From: Cellvibrionaceae bacterium
GTDB lineage: Bacteria > Pseudomonadota > Gammaproteobacteria > Pseudomonadales > Cellvibrionaceae
Length of the DNA: 15,882 bases
Assembly (NCBI GenBank): GCA_025800435.1
Contig: JAOXRV010000291.1
Location: 1-15,882 of the forward strand
Direction: 5' to 3'
The notes below the pieces were generated by a model. The model was not told the DNA's origin and made no database searches. It saw only the letters and a list, made by a program, of their open reading frames with translations. Position numbers and translations under genes: made by a program. Below are positions 8,451 to 14,305 of the stretch, in pieces (the first letter of the stretch is position 1; each line of letters begins with the position of its first letter).

Positions 8451-9407
8451 ATGAAACAAGGCTTGATCAACGACAAAGAGCAAATGCGCAAAGCGCTGGC
8501 CGGGGTGGGACCGGTGGCGGTGCTTTATGGCGGGCTCTCGGCCGAGCGCGACGTCTCTTTGCAAAGCGGTGCGGCTATCATTGACGGCCTTAAGTCACTG
8601 GGGGTCGATGTGCTGCCAATCGATATCAACGAGCAGGCGGTAGCGCAGTTGGAAAGCGCCAAGCCCGCGCATGCCTTTATCGCCCTGCACGGCGGTGCCG
8701 GTGAAGATGGCCGCATGCAGGCGCTGTTGGAATATTTACAAATTCCCTATACCGGCAGCGCTGCCAATGCTTGTGCCCACGCCATGGACAAGCGTCGCTG
8801 TAAATTCTTGTGGCGTGGCATGGGGCTGCCCAGCGCCGATTTTGCACTGCTGCAAGCGGATGACAACTGGGCTGAGGTATTGGCCTCGCTTGGTGGCAAG
8901 GTCATGGTTAAGCCGGCCACCGAAGGCTCTAGTATTGGCATGAGCCCGGCCAGCAGTGCCGCGCAATTAGAGCAGGCCTATCAATTGGCGGCCCAGTACG
9001 ATCAGGATGTGATTGCCGAGCGTTTACTGGAAGGCGCTGAGTATACCGTGGCGGTATTGGCCGGTGAGGTACTGCCCCCCATTAAGTTGGAAACCGATAA
9101 TACATTTTACGACTACGACGCCAAGTATATTGCCGATGACACCCGCTATTTATGCCCATGCGGTTTACCAGCTGAGCAAGAGCAGGCGCTAAAAGATTTG
9201 GCCAAGCAGGCCTTTGATAGCTTGGGTTGTCAGGGCTGGGGCCGGGTCGATGTGATGGCCGATAGCAGTGGCGATTTGTATCTGCTGGAGGTAAACACCG
9301 TGCCGGGTATGACCAGCCATAGTTTGGTGCCCATGGCAGCGGCGGCGGCGGGTTTGGATTTTGAATTACTGGTCGGCCAGATTTTGCTAGACAGCATAAA
9401 AAAATAA
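8451..9407 (+). CDS. ddlB: D-alanine--D-alanine ligase
   Basis: ATP-grasp ligase joining two D-Ala molecules; the dipeptide feeds MurF. It is 318 residues (E. coli DdlB 306). VLYGGLSAERDVSLQSGAA holds Glu32, matching the substrate-binding glutamate of the family. KPATEGSSIGM spans the ATP-binding strand and loop (Lys154, Ser160/161), FYDYDAKYI carries the omega-loop tyrosine that goes with D-Ala-D-Ala rather than D-Ala-D-lactate products, and LLEVNTVPGMTSHSLVP supplies metal ligands Glu280 and Asn282. The start is uncertain: the ATG at 8451 has only a weak AGAAG site, and an ATG at 8484 would remove 11 residues and give a length nearer to E. coli. The symbol ddlB is used because of the dcw location. 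Confidence 0.95.
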   Translation: MKQGLINDKEQMRKALAGVGPVAVLYGGLSAERDVSLQSGAAIIDGLKSLGVDVLPIDINEQAVAQLESAKPAHAFIALHGGAGEDGRMQALLEYLQIPYTGSAANACAHAMDKRRCKFLWRGMGLPSADFALLQADDNWAEVLASLGGKVMVKPATEGSSIGMSPASSAAQLEQAYQLAAQYDQDVIAERLLEGAEYTVAVLAGEVLPPIKLETDNTFYDYDAKYIADDTRYLCPCGLPAEQEQALKDLAKQAFDSLGCQGWGRVDVMADSSGDLYLLEVNTVPGMTSHSLVPMAAAAAGLDFELLVGQILLDSIKK

Positions 9408-9421
9408 TAACAGGGGGGGAG

Positions 9422-10213
9422 ATGGCCGTGAGCACTAACATAGAGAAACGGGGGGCGGTACGCAAAGCCTCGCCAGTGGCCAGGGAGAAAATCCGCTGGG
9501 GCTATTTTCTCAGTATTGTGGTGTTGCTGGGCTTGGCTGCGGTGCTGGTGGAATACGGCCGCCAGCCGCTGTTAGAAATGGCCGACCGGCCGGTGGCTAA
9601 GGTGGTGGTGGAAGGCGAGTTTCGCCACCTCAATAAAGACCGGGTGGTAAAGCGTTTACAGGGCGTGATCGACCGCAGCTTTTTGCAGTTAAAGCTGGAT
9701 AAGATCAAGGCGGAAATTGAAGCCGATCCCTGGGTTGAAAGAGCGGTATTAAGTCGCCGCTGGCCGGATCAATTGCTGGTGCAAGTGGTCGAACAAATAG
9801 CGATTGCACGCTGGGAAGATACAGGTTTTTTAAGTGTGCGCGGTGAGGTTATTGAAAGCGAGGACGCGACAGAACTGTTGGCTGATTTGCCGCTGTTGCA
9901 CGGCCCCACCGAATCCGCGGCCCAGGTGATGGAAAATTATAAAAGCTTTAACCAACTGTTAGGGCAAATAGATTTGAGCATAGTGGCGCTGCGCGCCGAT
10001 GAGCGTTTAAGTTGGCAGGCTCAGCTAAGTAATAATTGGCGGCTGGAGTTAGGGCGCCATGAAATTAACTCAAAGATTGAACGTTTGCTGCGGGTTTATC
10101 CGCGTACTTTGCAAGAGCACGCCGGTCGTATCGAAGCGATTGACCTGCGCTATGAAAATGGTTTTTCGGTCAGCTGGCGCGAGCCCTTAGCTGAACTGGT
10201 CGTCGCGAATTAA
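9422..10213 (+). CDS. ftsQ: Cell division protein FtsQ
   Basis: Bitopic inner-membrane divisome protein that joins FtsB/FtsL in the periplasm and links the cytoplasmic ring to septal wall synthesis. It is 263 residues (E. coli 276). A basic cytoplasmic tail of about 25 residues precedes one membrane helix at roughly 27-46, a POTRA domain from about 57 (PVAKVVVEGEF) to about 126 (PDQLLVQVVEQ, including DPWVERAVLSRRWP), then the FtsQ/DivIB beta domain ending SVSWREPLAELVV. The start is ambiguous: GGAG touches the ATG at 9422 directly, whereas a GTG two codons later (9428) has GGAG at a normal 6-base spacing. The effect on the protein is only two residues. It lies 14 bp after ddlB and 68 bp before ftsA. 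Confidence 0.94.
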   Translation: MAVSTNIEKRGAVRKASPVAREKIRWGYFLSIVVLLGLAAVLVEYGRQPLLEMADRPVAKVVVEGEFRHLNKDRVVKRLQGVIDRSFLQLKLDKIKAEIEADPWVERAVLSRRWPDQLLVQVVEQIAIARWEDTGFLSVRGEVIESEDATELLADLPLLHGPTESAAQVMENYKSFNQLLGQIDLSIVALRADERLSWQAQLSNNWRLELGRHEINSKIERLLRVYPRTLQEHAGRIEAIDLRYENGFSVSWREPLAELVVAN

Positions 10214-10281
10214 TCGCCTCGAATTGAATCAATTGGCTGGGTTTCCAGTCGCAGTGGCCAAGGGCCGATAGGGGAATGTAA

Positions 10282-11508
10282 ATGGCACATTCAAGCGAAA
10301 ACAAAATGATTGTTGGCTTGGATATTGGTACATCGAAAGTGGTGGCCATTGTCGGCGAGATTGGTCTGGACGGTCAGATCGAGGTGGTGGGTATTGGCTC
10401 GCACCGTTCCACCGGCCTAAAAAAAGGCGTGGTGGTAAATATTGAATCCACCGTGCAGTCGATTCAGCGCGCGGTGGAAGAGGCCGAGTTGATGGCCGGC
10501 TGCCAGATTCACTCGGTCTATGCGGGTATTGCCGGCAGCCATATCCGCAGCATGAATTCCCACGGTATTGTGGCAATTAAAGACCGCGAGGTGTTTAGCC
10601 AGGATGTCGAGCGGGTAATCGATGCGGCTCAGGCAGTGGCGATACCAGCGGACCAGAAAATACTACATATTTTGCCCCAGGAATATTTAATTGATGAGCA
10701 GGAAGGGGTAAAGGAACCCCTGGGTATGTCTGGGGTGCGTTTGGAGGCCAAGGTGCACTTGGTAACCTGTGCCCAGAACGCGGCTCAGAATATTGAAAAA
10801 TGTATTCGGCGCTGCGGCCTGGATGTCGAAGATATTATTCTCGAACAATTGGCTTCAAGCTATTCGGTGCTGACCGAAGACGAAAAAGAATTGGGCGTGT
10901 GCCTGGTGGATATCGGCGGTGGCACCACCGATATTGCTATCTTTACCGATGGCTCGATCCGCCACACCGGGGTGATTCCAATTGCCGGCGATCAGGTGAC
11001 TAACGATATCGCTATGGCGCTGCGCACACCGACACCCCACGCCGAAGAAATTAAAATTAAATACGCCTGCGCCCTGGCAAAATTAACCGGCGTAGATGAG
11101 ACCATTAAAGTGCCCAGTGTCGGTGATCGGGAGCCGCGCAACTTATCTCGCCAGGCCCTGGCCGAGGTGGTTGAACCGCGCTACGACGAGCTATTTACCC
11201 TGGTGCAGGCGGAGCTGCGCCGCAGTGGTTTCGAAGATTTAGTGGCTGCCGGAATCGTGTTAACCGGTGGCACCTCGAAGATGGAAGGGGTGGTGGAGCT
11301 GGCCGAGGAAATTTTTCATATGCCGGTGCGCCTGGGTGCGCCGCAGAATGTCACCGGCCTGTCGGATATCGTCAACAACCCCATTTATTCAACCGGGGTT
11401 GGGCTGCTTAATTATGGCGTGCAACAAAGCCAAGAGGGCAGGGCCGCCAATTACAGTAATAAAGAAAGCAGCAGCTCCTGGTGGGAGCGCTTTAAGAATT
11501 TGTTTTAG
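10282..11508 (+). CDS. ftsA: Cell division protein FtsA
   Basis: Actin-family ATPase that tethers FtsZ filaments to the cytoplasmic membrane and recruits later division proteins. It is 408 residues (E. coli 420). The first phosphate loop LDIGTSKVVAIVGEI holds Asp14, the 1C-domain region runs roughly 85-165, the second phosphate loop VDIGGGTTDIAIF holds Asp210, and the adenosine-binding LTGGTSKMEGV lies near 330. The C-terminal SSSSWWERFKNLF is an amphipathic helix matching the FtsA membrane-targeting sequence. The ATG follows a GGGGA-containing ribosome binding site. The 68-bp gap before it and the 86-bp gap after it show no convincing terminator, so cotranscription with ftsQ and ftsZ is expected. 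Confidence 0.97.
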   Translation: MAHSSENKMIVGLDIGTSKVVAIVGEIGLDGQIEVVGIGSHRSTGLKKGVVVNIESTVQSIQRAVEEAELMAGCQIHSVYAGIAGSHIRSMNSHGIVAIKDREVFSQDVERVIDAAQAVAIPADQKILHILPQEYLIDEQEGVKEPLGMSGVRLEAKVHLVTCAQNAAQNIEKCIRRCGLDVEDIILEQLASSYSVLTEDEKELGVCLVDIGGGTTDIAIFTDGSIRHTGVIPIAGDQVTNDIAMALRTPTPHAEEIKIKYACALAKLTGVDETIKVPSVGDREPRNLSRQALAEVVEPRYDELFTLVQAELRRSGFEDLVAAGIVLTGGTSKMEGVVELAEEIFHMPVRLGAPQNVTGLSDIVNNPIYSTGVGLLNYGVQQSQEGRAANYSNKESSSSWWERFKNLF

Positions 11509-11594
11509 TGGCCCGATTGAGGGGCGCCGCGACAAGTAAGTGAATAATGATTGAAAACTAAGTGAGAATTGAGTTAGAACAAAGGGGAAAAATT

Positions 11595-12758
11595 ATGTTT
11601 GAACTCGTCGATAGTGTACCGCAAAGCGCAGTAATCAAGGTTATCGGTGTCGGTGGTGGCGGAGGTAATGCTGTAAAGCATATGATCGCCAGCGATGTGG
11701 ATGGGGTAGAGTTTGTCTGCGCCAATACCGATGCTCAAGCTCTTAAAGATGTCAGCACCGGAACAGTGCTGCAACTGGGTAACGCCATCACCAAAGGCCT
11801 TGGTGCCGGCGCTAACCCCGAAGTGGGCCGCCAGGCGGCGATGGATGATCGTGACCGCATTGCCGAGGTAATCGGTGGCGCCGATATGGTGTTTATTACC
11901 GCCGGCATGGGCGGTGGTACTGGCACCGGTGCCGCCCCAGTTGTGGCCGAGGTAGCCAGGGATATGGGTATCCTGACCGTGGCGGTAGTCACCAAGCCGT
12001 TTCCATTTGAAGGTAAAAAGCGTATTGCCATTGCCGAGCAGGGCATTAAAGAACTGACCGAAAGTGTGGATTCTTTAATTACTATCCCTAACGAGAAATT
12101 GCTTTCGGTACTGGGTAGCACCACATCGCTGCTGGATGCCTTTAAGGCGGCTAACGATGTGCTACTGGGTGCGGTGCAGGGTATTGCCGACCTGATTATC
12201 CGCCCCGGTATGATCAATGTGGACTTCGCTGACGTGCGCACTGTAATGTCTGAAATGGGCATGGCAATGATGGGTACCGGTAACGCCACCGGTGAAAACC
12301 GCGCCCGCGAAGCGGCCGAAGCGGCGATTCGTTCACCCCTGTTGGAAGACGTTAACCTGCAAGGTGCGCGCGGTATTCTGGTGAATATCACCGCCGGTAT
12401 GGATTTGTCCCTGGGTGAGTTCACCGAGGTGGGTGATACGGTTGAAGAGTTTGCCTCTGGCGAAGCCACCGTGGTGGTGGGAACTGTTATCGACCCAGAG
12501 ATGTCAGATGAGCTGCGCGTCACTGTGGTAGCGACAGGGCTTGGGGCACCAGTACAGCTGAAGCAAGCCGCCGAGACCAAGGTGGTGGTCGACAATACCC
12601 GTCGCCCCAATGGTCAGCCCGACTACCAAGAGCTGGATAAGCCCACTGCCATGCGTCAGCGTGCGGCGGCCCAGCCCGCCGTAGCGGCAGCGCTGGCAGA
12701 CGATAAGGATATGGAATACTTGGATATTCCAGCTTTTTTACGTCGCCAGGCTGATTAA
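11595..12758 (+). CDS. ftsZ: Cell division protein FtsZ
   Basis: Tubulin-like GTPase that polymerises into the cytokinetic ring. The ATG at 11595 gives 387 residues (E. coli 383) and starts MFELVDSVPQSAVIKVIGVG, closely matching E. coli. It has an AAAGGGGA ribosome binding site. An upstream in-frame GTG at 11562 would add 11 residues with no support. The tubulin signature GGGTGTG is at residues 106-112, the T7 loop NVDFADVRTVMSEMG lies near 207, and a short variable linker follows residue about 330. The C-terminal peptide EYLDIPAFLRRQAD is the conserved docking tail for FtsA and ZipA. A long reading frame on the opposite strand (12610-11735) is a codon-use shadow. Identity is certain. Confidence 0.99.
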   Translation: MFELVDSVPQSAVIKVIGVGGGGGNAVKHMIASDVDGVEFVCANTDAQALKDVSTGTVLQLGNAITKGLGAGANPEVGRQAAMDDRDRIAEVIGGADMVFITAGMGGGTGTGAAPVVAEVARDMGILTVAVVTKPFPFEGKKRIAIAEQGIKELTESVDSLITIPNEKLLSVLGSTTSLLDAFKAANDVLLGAVQGIADLIIRPGMINVDFADVRTVMSEMGMAMMGTGNATGENRAREAAEAAIRSPLLEDVNLQGARGILVNITAGMDLSLGEFTEVGDTVEEFASGEATVVVGTVIDPEMSDELRVTVVATGLGAPVQLKQAAETKVVVDNTRRPNGQPDYQELDKPTAMRQRAAAQPAVAAALADDKDMEYLDIPAFLRRQAD

Positions 12759-12892
12759 AAATCGAGCGCATTGAGTGCTTCAAGGGCCGCGGCAAGCCTA
12801 GCAGCTGTGGCATAAAAGTGGGGTGCATCTAGCGGGAAGTTGCCGTCAAAGTCCTAAACTTGGGGCTTAACATGGTTTCACGGTAACTTTTC

Positions 12893-12901
12893 TGTTAGTA
12901 T
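12893..12901 (+). promoter_or_regulatory. Candidate extended -10 promoter for lpxC
   Basis: In the 182-bp ftsZ-lpxC gap, TG-T-TAGTAT has the form of an extended -10 element (TGn plus a 4/6 match to TATAAT). There is no good -35; the best sequence at proper spacing is GTTTCA. A transcript would start near 12908, leaving about 33 bases before the lpxC ATG. A separate lpxC promoter in this gap is known for E. coli, so the location makes sense, but the sequence match alone is weak. A short stem (AAGTCC/GGGCTT, 12849-12868) lies upstream without a T-tract, so it is not a clear ftsZ terminator. Confidence 0.3.
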
Positions 12902-12940
12902 GCGCGGTTTTTAGGGCCAGTGTGAGACGGTAACAGCCAT

Positions 12941-13852
12941 ATGATCAAACAGCGGACGCTAAAAAATGCCATACGTGCCACCGGCGTTGGTTTACATACC
13001 GGGGAAAAAATTTATTTGACCCTGTTGCCAGCACCGATTAATACGGGCATCGTGTTTCGACGGGTCGATCTCGATCCGGTGGTGGATATAGAAGCCAGAG
13101 CTGAGAATGTGGGCGATACCACTCTCTCGACCACTCTGGTTAAAGACGGTGTGCGGGTTTCCACCGTGGAACATCTACTATCGGCCATGGCCGGTTTAGG
13201 TATCGACAATGCCATTGTCGAGGTGAGCGCCGCTGAGGTGCCCATTATGGATGGCAGTGCCGGTCCCTTTGTGTTCTTGCTGCAATCTGCCGGTGTTGCC
13301 GAGCAGGATGCCCCGAAAACTTTTATTCGTATTAAACGCCCGGTGACGGTCACTGAAGGGGATAAAAAAGCCAGTTTTCTCCCCTTTGACGGTTTTAAAG
13401 TCTCTTTCAGTATCGACTTTGATCACCCGGTGTTTAAAGGCCACACACTCGATGCCTCGGTGGATTTCTCCAGTACTTCTTTTGTAAAAGAGGTTAGCCG
13501 CGCCCGCACTTTTGGCTTTATGCACGAAATCGAGTACCTGCGTTCTAAGGGCCTGGTTAAAGGCGGTAGCGTCGACAACGCCATCGTGGTGGATGAATAC
13601 CGTATTCTCAACGAAGACGGCCTGCGCTACGAAGATGAATTTGTAAAGCACAAGGTGCTGGACGCAATTGGCGACCTGTATCTGCTGGGCCACAGCCTAA
13701 TTGGCGAGTTTAAGGCGCATAAATCCGGTCACGCTCTCAATAACCAGTCGCTGCGGGTATTAATGGAGCAGGAAGACGCCTGGGAGACCGTGACCTTTGA
13801 AGACGATAAGGCTGCGCCCATCTCCTACATGAAGACGGTAATGTCGGTATAA
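12941..13852 (+). CDS. lpxC: UDP-3-O-acyl-N-acetylglucosamine deacetylase
   Basis: Zinc-dependent cytoplasmic deacetylase catalysing the committed step of lipid A synthesis, so the cell has an LPS outer membrane. It is 303 residues (E. coli 305), starting MIKQRTLKNAIRATGVGLHT. STVEHLLSAMAGLG contains the catalytic Glu77 and zinc ligand His78. HKVLDAIGDLYLLGH supplies zinc ligands His237 and Asp241, and HKSGHALNN contains the catalytic His264. Each is offset by one from E. coli numbering. No strong ribosome binding site precedes the ATG (GAGACGG, 10-16 bases upstream). In E. coli, LpxC level is set mainly by FtsH proteolysis through the C-terminal tail; the tail here (YMKTVMSV) differs from the E. 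coli end, so that control cannot be assumed. Confidence 0.98.
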   Translation: MIKQRTLKNAIRATGVGLHTGEKIYLTLLPAPINTGIVFRRVDLDPVVDIEARAENVGDTTLSTTLVKDGVRVSTVEHLLSAMAGLGIDNAIVEVSAAEVPIMDGSAGPFVFLLQSAGVAEQDAPKTFIRIKRPVTVTEGDKKASFLPFDGFKVSFSIDFDHPVFKGHTLDASVDFSSTSFVKEVSRARTFGFMHEIEYLRSKGLVKGGSVDNAIVVDEYRILNEDGLRYEDEFVKHKVLDAIGDLYLLGHSLIGEFKAHKSGHALNNQSLRVLMEQEDAWETVTFEDDKAAPISYMKTVMSV

Positions 13853-13853
13853 G

Positions 13854-13923
13854 ACCAAGTATTAAGTATTGGTTTGGCTCTTTTTTGAGCAACTTCTGTG
13901 GGGGTAAATTAAAAAAAGCCCCC
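13854..13923 (+). terminator. Stem-loops after lpxC, possible weak terminator
   Basis: Just after the lpxC stop there are three short stems: ACCAA/TTGGT (13854-13858 with 13869-13873), GCTC-TTTTTT-GAGC (13877-13890) and GGGGG/CCCCC around an A-rich loop (13900-13904 with 13919-13923). The first is followed within eight bases by six T residues, so it could act as a weak intrinsic terminator for lpxC. None is a textbook GC-rich stem plus T-tract on the + strand. The third has its T run inside the loop on the other strand. Termination here is inferred mainly because a strong new promoter follows. Confidence 0.3.
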
Positions 13924-13940
13924 TGTAAGCCTCTTGGGTT

Positions 13941-13968
13941 TTGACATCTTATCCATTTCCTTTATTAT
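13941..13968 (+). promoter_or_regulatory. Near-consensus sigma70 promoter
   Basis: A perfect -35 hexamer, TTGACA (13941-13946), is separated by 16 bp from TATTAT (13963-13968), a 5/6 match to the -10 consensus. The spacer is pyrimidine- and A/T-rich. This is the best promoter by sequence in the window. Transcription would begin near 13975 and run rightward through the structured segment at 14042-14163, about 330 bases ahead of the M23 peptidase start. No gene begins close downstream, so it drives either a noncoding RNA or a long leader. Confidence 0.6.
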
Positions 13969-14041
13969 TTGCCCGGTTTTGTGGGGTTTTTCCGCGGGTT
14001 AACACCCAGTTCAGTCGGCCCTTCCCTGTAAGAAGATAAAC

Positions 14042-14058
14042 CAGCTCACGCTGAGCTG
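14042..14058 (+). repeat. Stem-loop 1, perfect 7-bp stem
   Basis: CAGCTCA, a 3-base loop CGC and TGAGCTG form a perfect inverted repeat. No T-tract follows on the + strand (ATTACGCC comes next), so it is not a standard terminator. It is the first of the four tandem stems in the lpxC-M23 gap. Confidence 0.6.
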
Positions 14059-14062
14059 ATTA

Positions 14063-14097
14063 CGCCGTTGGCACTCATTATTAGTGCTTTAAAGGCG
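14063..14097 (+). repeat. Stem-loop 2, two-tier hairpin
   Basis: Outer stem CGCC (14063-14066) pairs with GGCG (14094-14097). Inside it, GCACT (14071-14075) pairs with AGTGC (14083-14087) around a 7-base A/T-rich loop. The internal loop GTTG/TTTAAA separates the tiers. The inner hairpin is followed by TTTAAA, too weak a T run for me to call a terminator. Confidence 0.5.
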
Positions 14098-14122
14098 GGG
14101 TGTTGCCGTTTCGCGGCCACCC
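14098..14122 (+). repeat. Stem-loop 3, GC-rich two-tier hairpin
   Basis: GGGTG (14098-14102) pairs with CACCC (14118-14122). After a two-base TT bulge, GCCG (14105-14108) pairs with CGGC (14114-14117) around the loop TTTCG. Nine pairs in total, mostly G-C, directly abutting stem-loop 2. Confidence 0.55.
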
Positions 14123-14135
14123 AATCGAGTCATGG

Positions 14136-14163
14136 AGACGGCTTTCACTGTGAAAGTGGGTCT
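14136..14163 (+). repeat. Stem-loop 4 / 15-bp palindrome
   Basis: CTTTCAC (14142-14148) and GTGAAAG (14150-14156) are perfect arms around a single central T, so on DNA this could be a dimeric repressor site. As RNA it folds with a 3-base loop and is extended by AGAC (14136-14139) pairing with GTCT (14160-14163) across a small internal loop. The added outer pairing favours the RNA reading, but an operator cannot be excluded. Confidence 0.5.
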
Positions 14164-14253
14164 TGTGCACGGAGTGATGACGCCTGAGTCTTAAACATTC
14201 CGGTATTTGGCCGAAACAACAGTAACATAAGTCAGTAAAGCCTTACTTTAGGG

Positions 14254-14264
14254 GCTATACTTAA
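14254..14264 (+). promoter_or_regulatory. SigmaS-type extended -10 ahead of the M23 gene
   Basis: GCTATACTTAA matches the published E. coli sigmaS -10 consensus KCTAYRCTTAA at all 11 positions; the core TATACT also matches the sigma70 -10 at 5/6. No good -35 is present at 16-18 bp, which sigmaS tolerates. A start near 14268 would leave about 38 bases before the ATG at 14306. A small inverted repeat, TAAAG-CCTTA-CTTTA (14236-14250), sits just upstream in the -35 area and could be a regulator site. Stationary-phase or stress control of the peptidase is an inference only. Confidence 0.4.
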
Positions 14265-14305
14265 CTTATTGATAATTAGGCGAATTGAATACGTGGCTTG
14301 AATTC

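Larger units (their letters stand above)
13975..14200 (+). ncRNA. Candidate structured RNA or long leader between lpxC and M23 gene
   Basis: No reading frame of normal gene size exists in the roughly 450-bp gap, but the segment is dense in inverted repeats. Near the 5' end are CCCG/CGGG (13972-13998) and GGGT-TAAC-ACCC (13996-14007), which would compete with each other. Then four consecutive stems follow: 14042-14058, 14063-14097, 14098-14122 and 14136-14163, listed separately. They are adjacent and do not overlap, as expected for a folded RNA. A near-consensus promoter lies just upstream. No clear T-tract terminator follows, so the RNA could equally be the 5' leader of the M23 gene. It does not match any RNA family that I recognise (not 4.5S, 6S, tmRNA, RNase P or an obvious riboswitch). 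The ends given are approximate. Confidence 0.4.

Noticed and set aside
11562..11594. 11-codon N-terminal extension of FtsZ from a GTG
   Set aside because: The ATG at 11595 reproduces the conserved FtsZ N-terminus and follows AAAGGGGA.
11509..11594. Dedicated ftsZ promoter in the ftsA-ftsZ gap
   Set aside because: TTGAAA at 11551-11556 is a fair -35, but nothing near 17 bp downstream resembles a -10 (TTAGAA matches 2/6).
11735..12610. 291-residue open frame on the minus strand, antisense to ftsZ
   Set aside because: It lies wholly within ftsZ, is low-complexity and rich in Ser, Thr, Ala and Pro, has no domain I recognise, and is explained by the codon use of ftsZ read backwards.
13900..13923. 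Classical intrinsic terminator for lpxC at GGGGG/CCCCC
   Set aside because: The A run lies in the loop, not a T run after the stem on the + strand; on the minus strand there is no gene to terminate.
14120..14180. RsmY/RsmZ-like CsrA-binding RNA
   Set aside because: Only two GGA triplets occur near the stems and neither is displayed in a hairpin loop, whereas Rsm RNAs carry many exposed GGA motifs.
14285..14305. TTG start for the M23 gene
   Set aside because: It adds seven residues with no visible signal value; the ATG at 14306 gives MKVILVGK ahead of the membrane helix. Not excluded, because neither start has a strong ribosome binding site.
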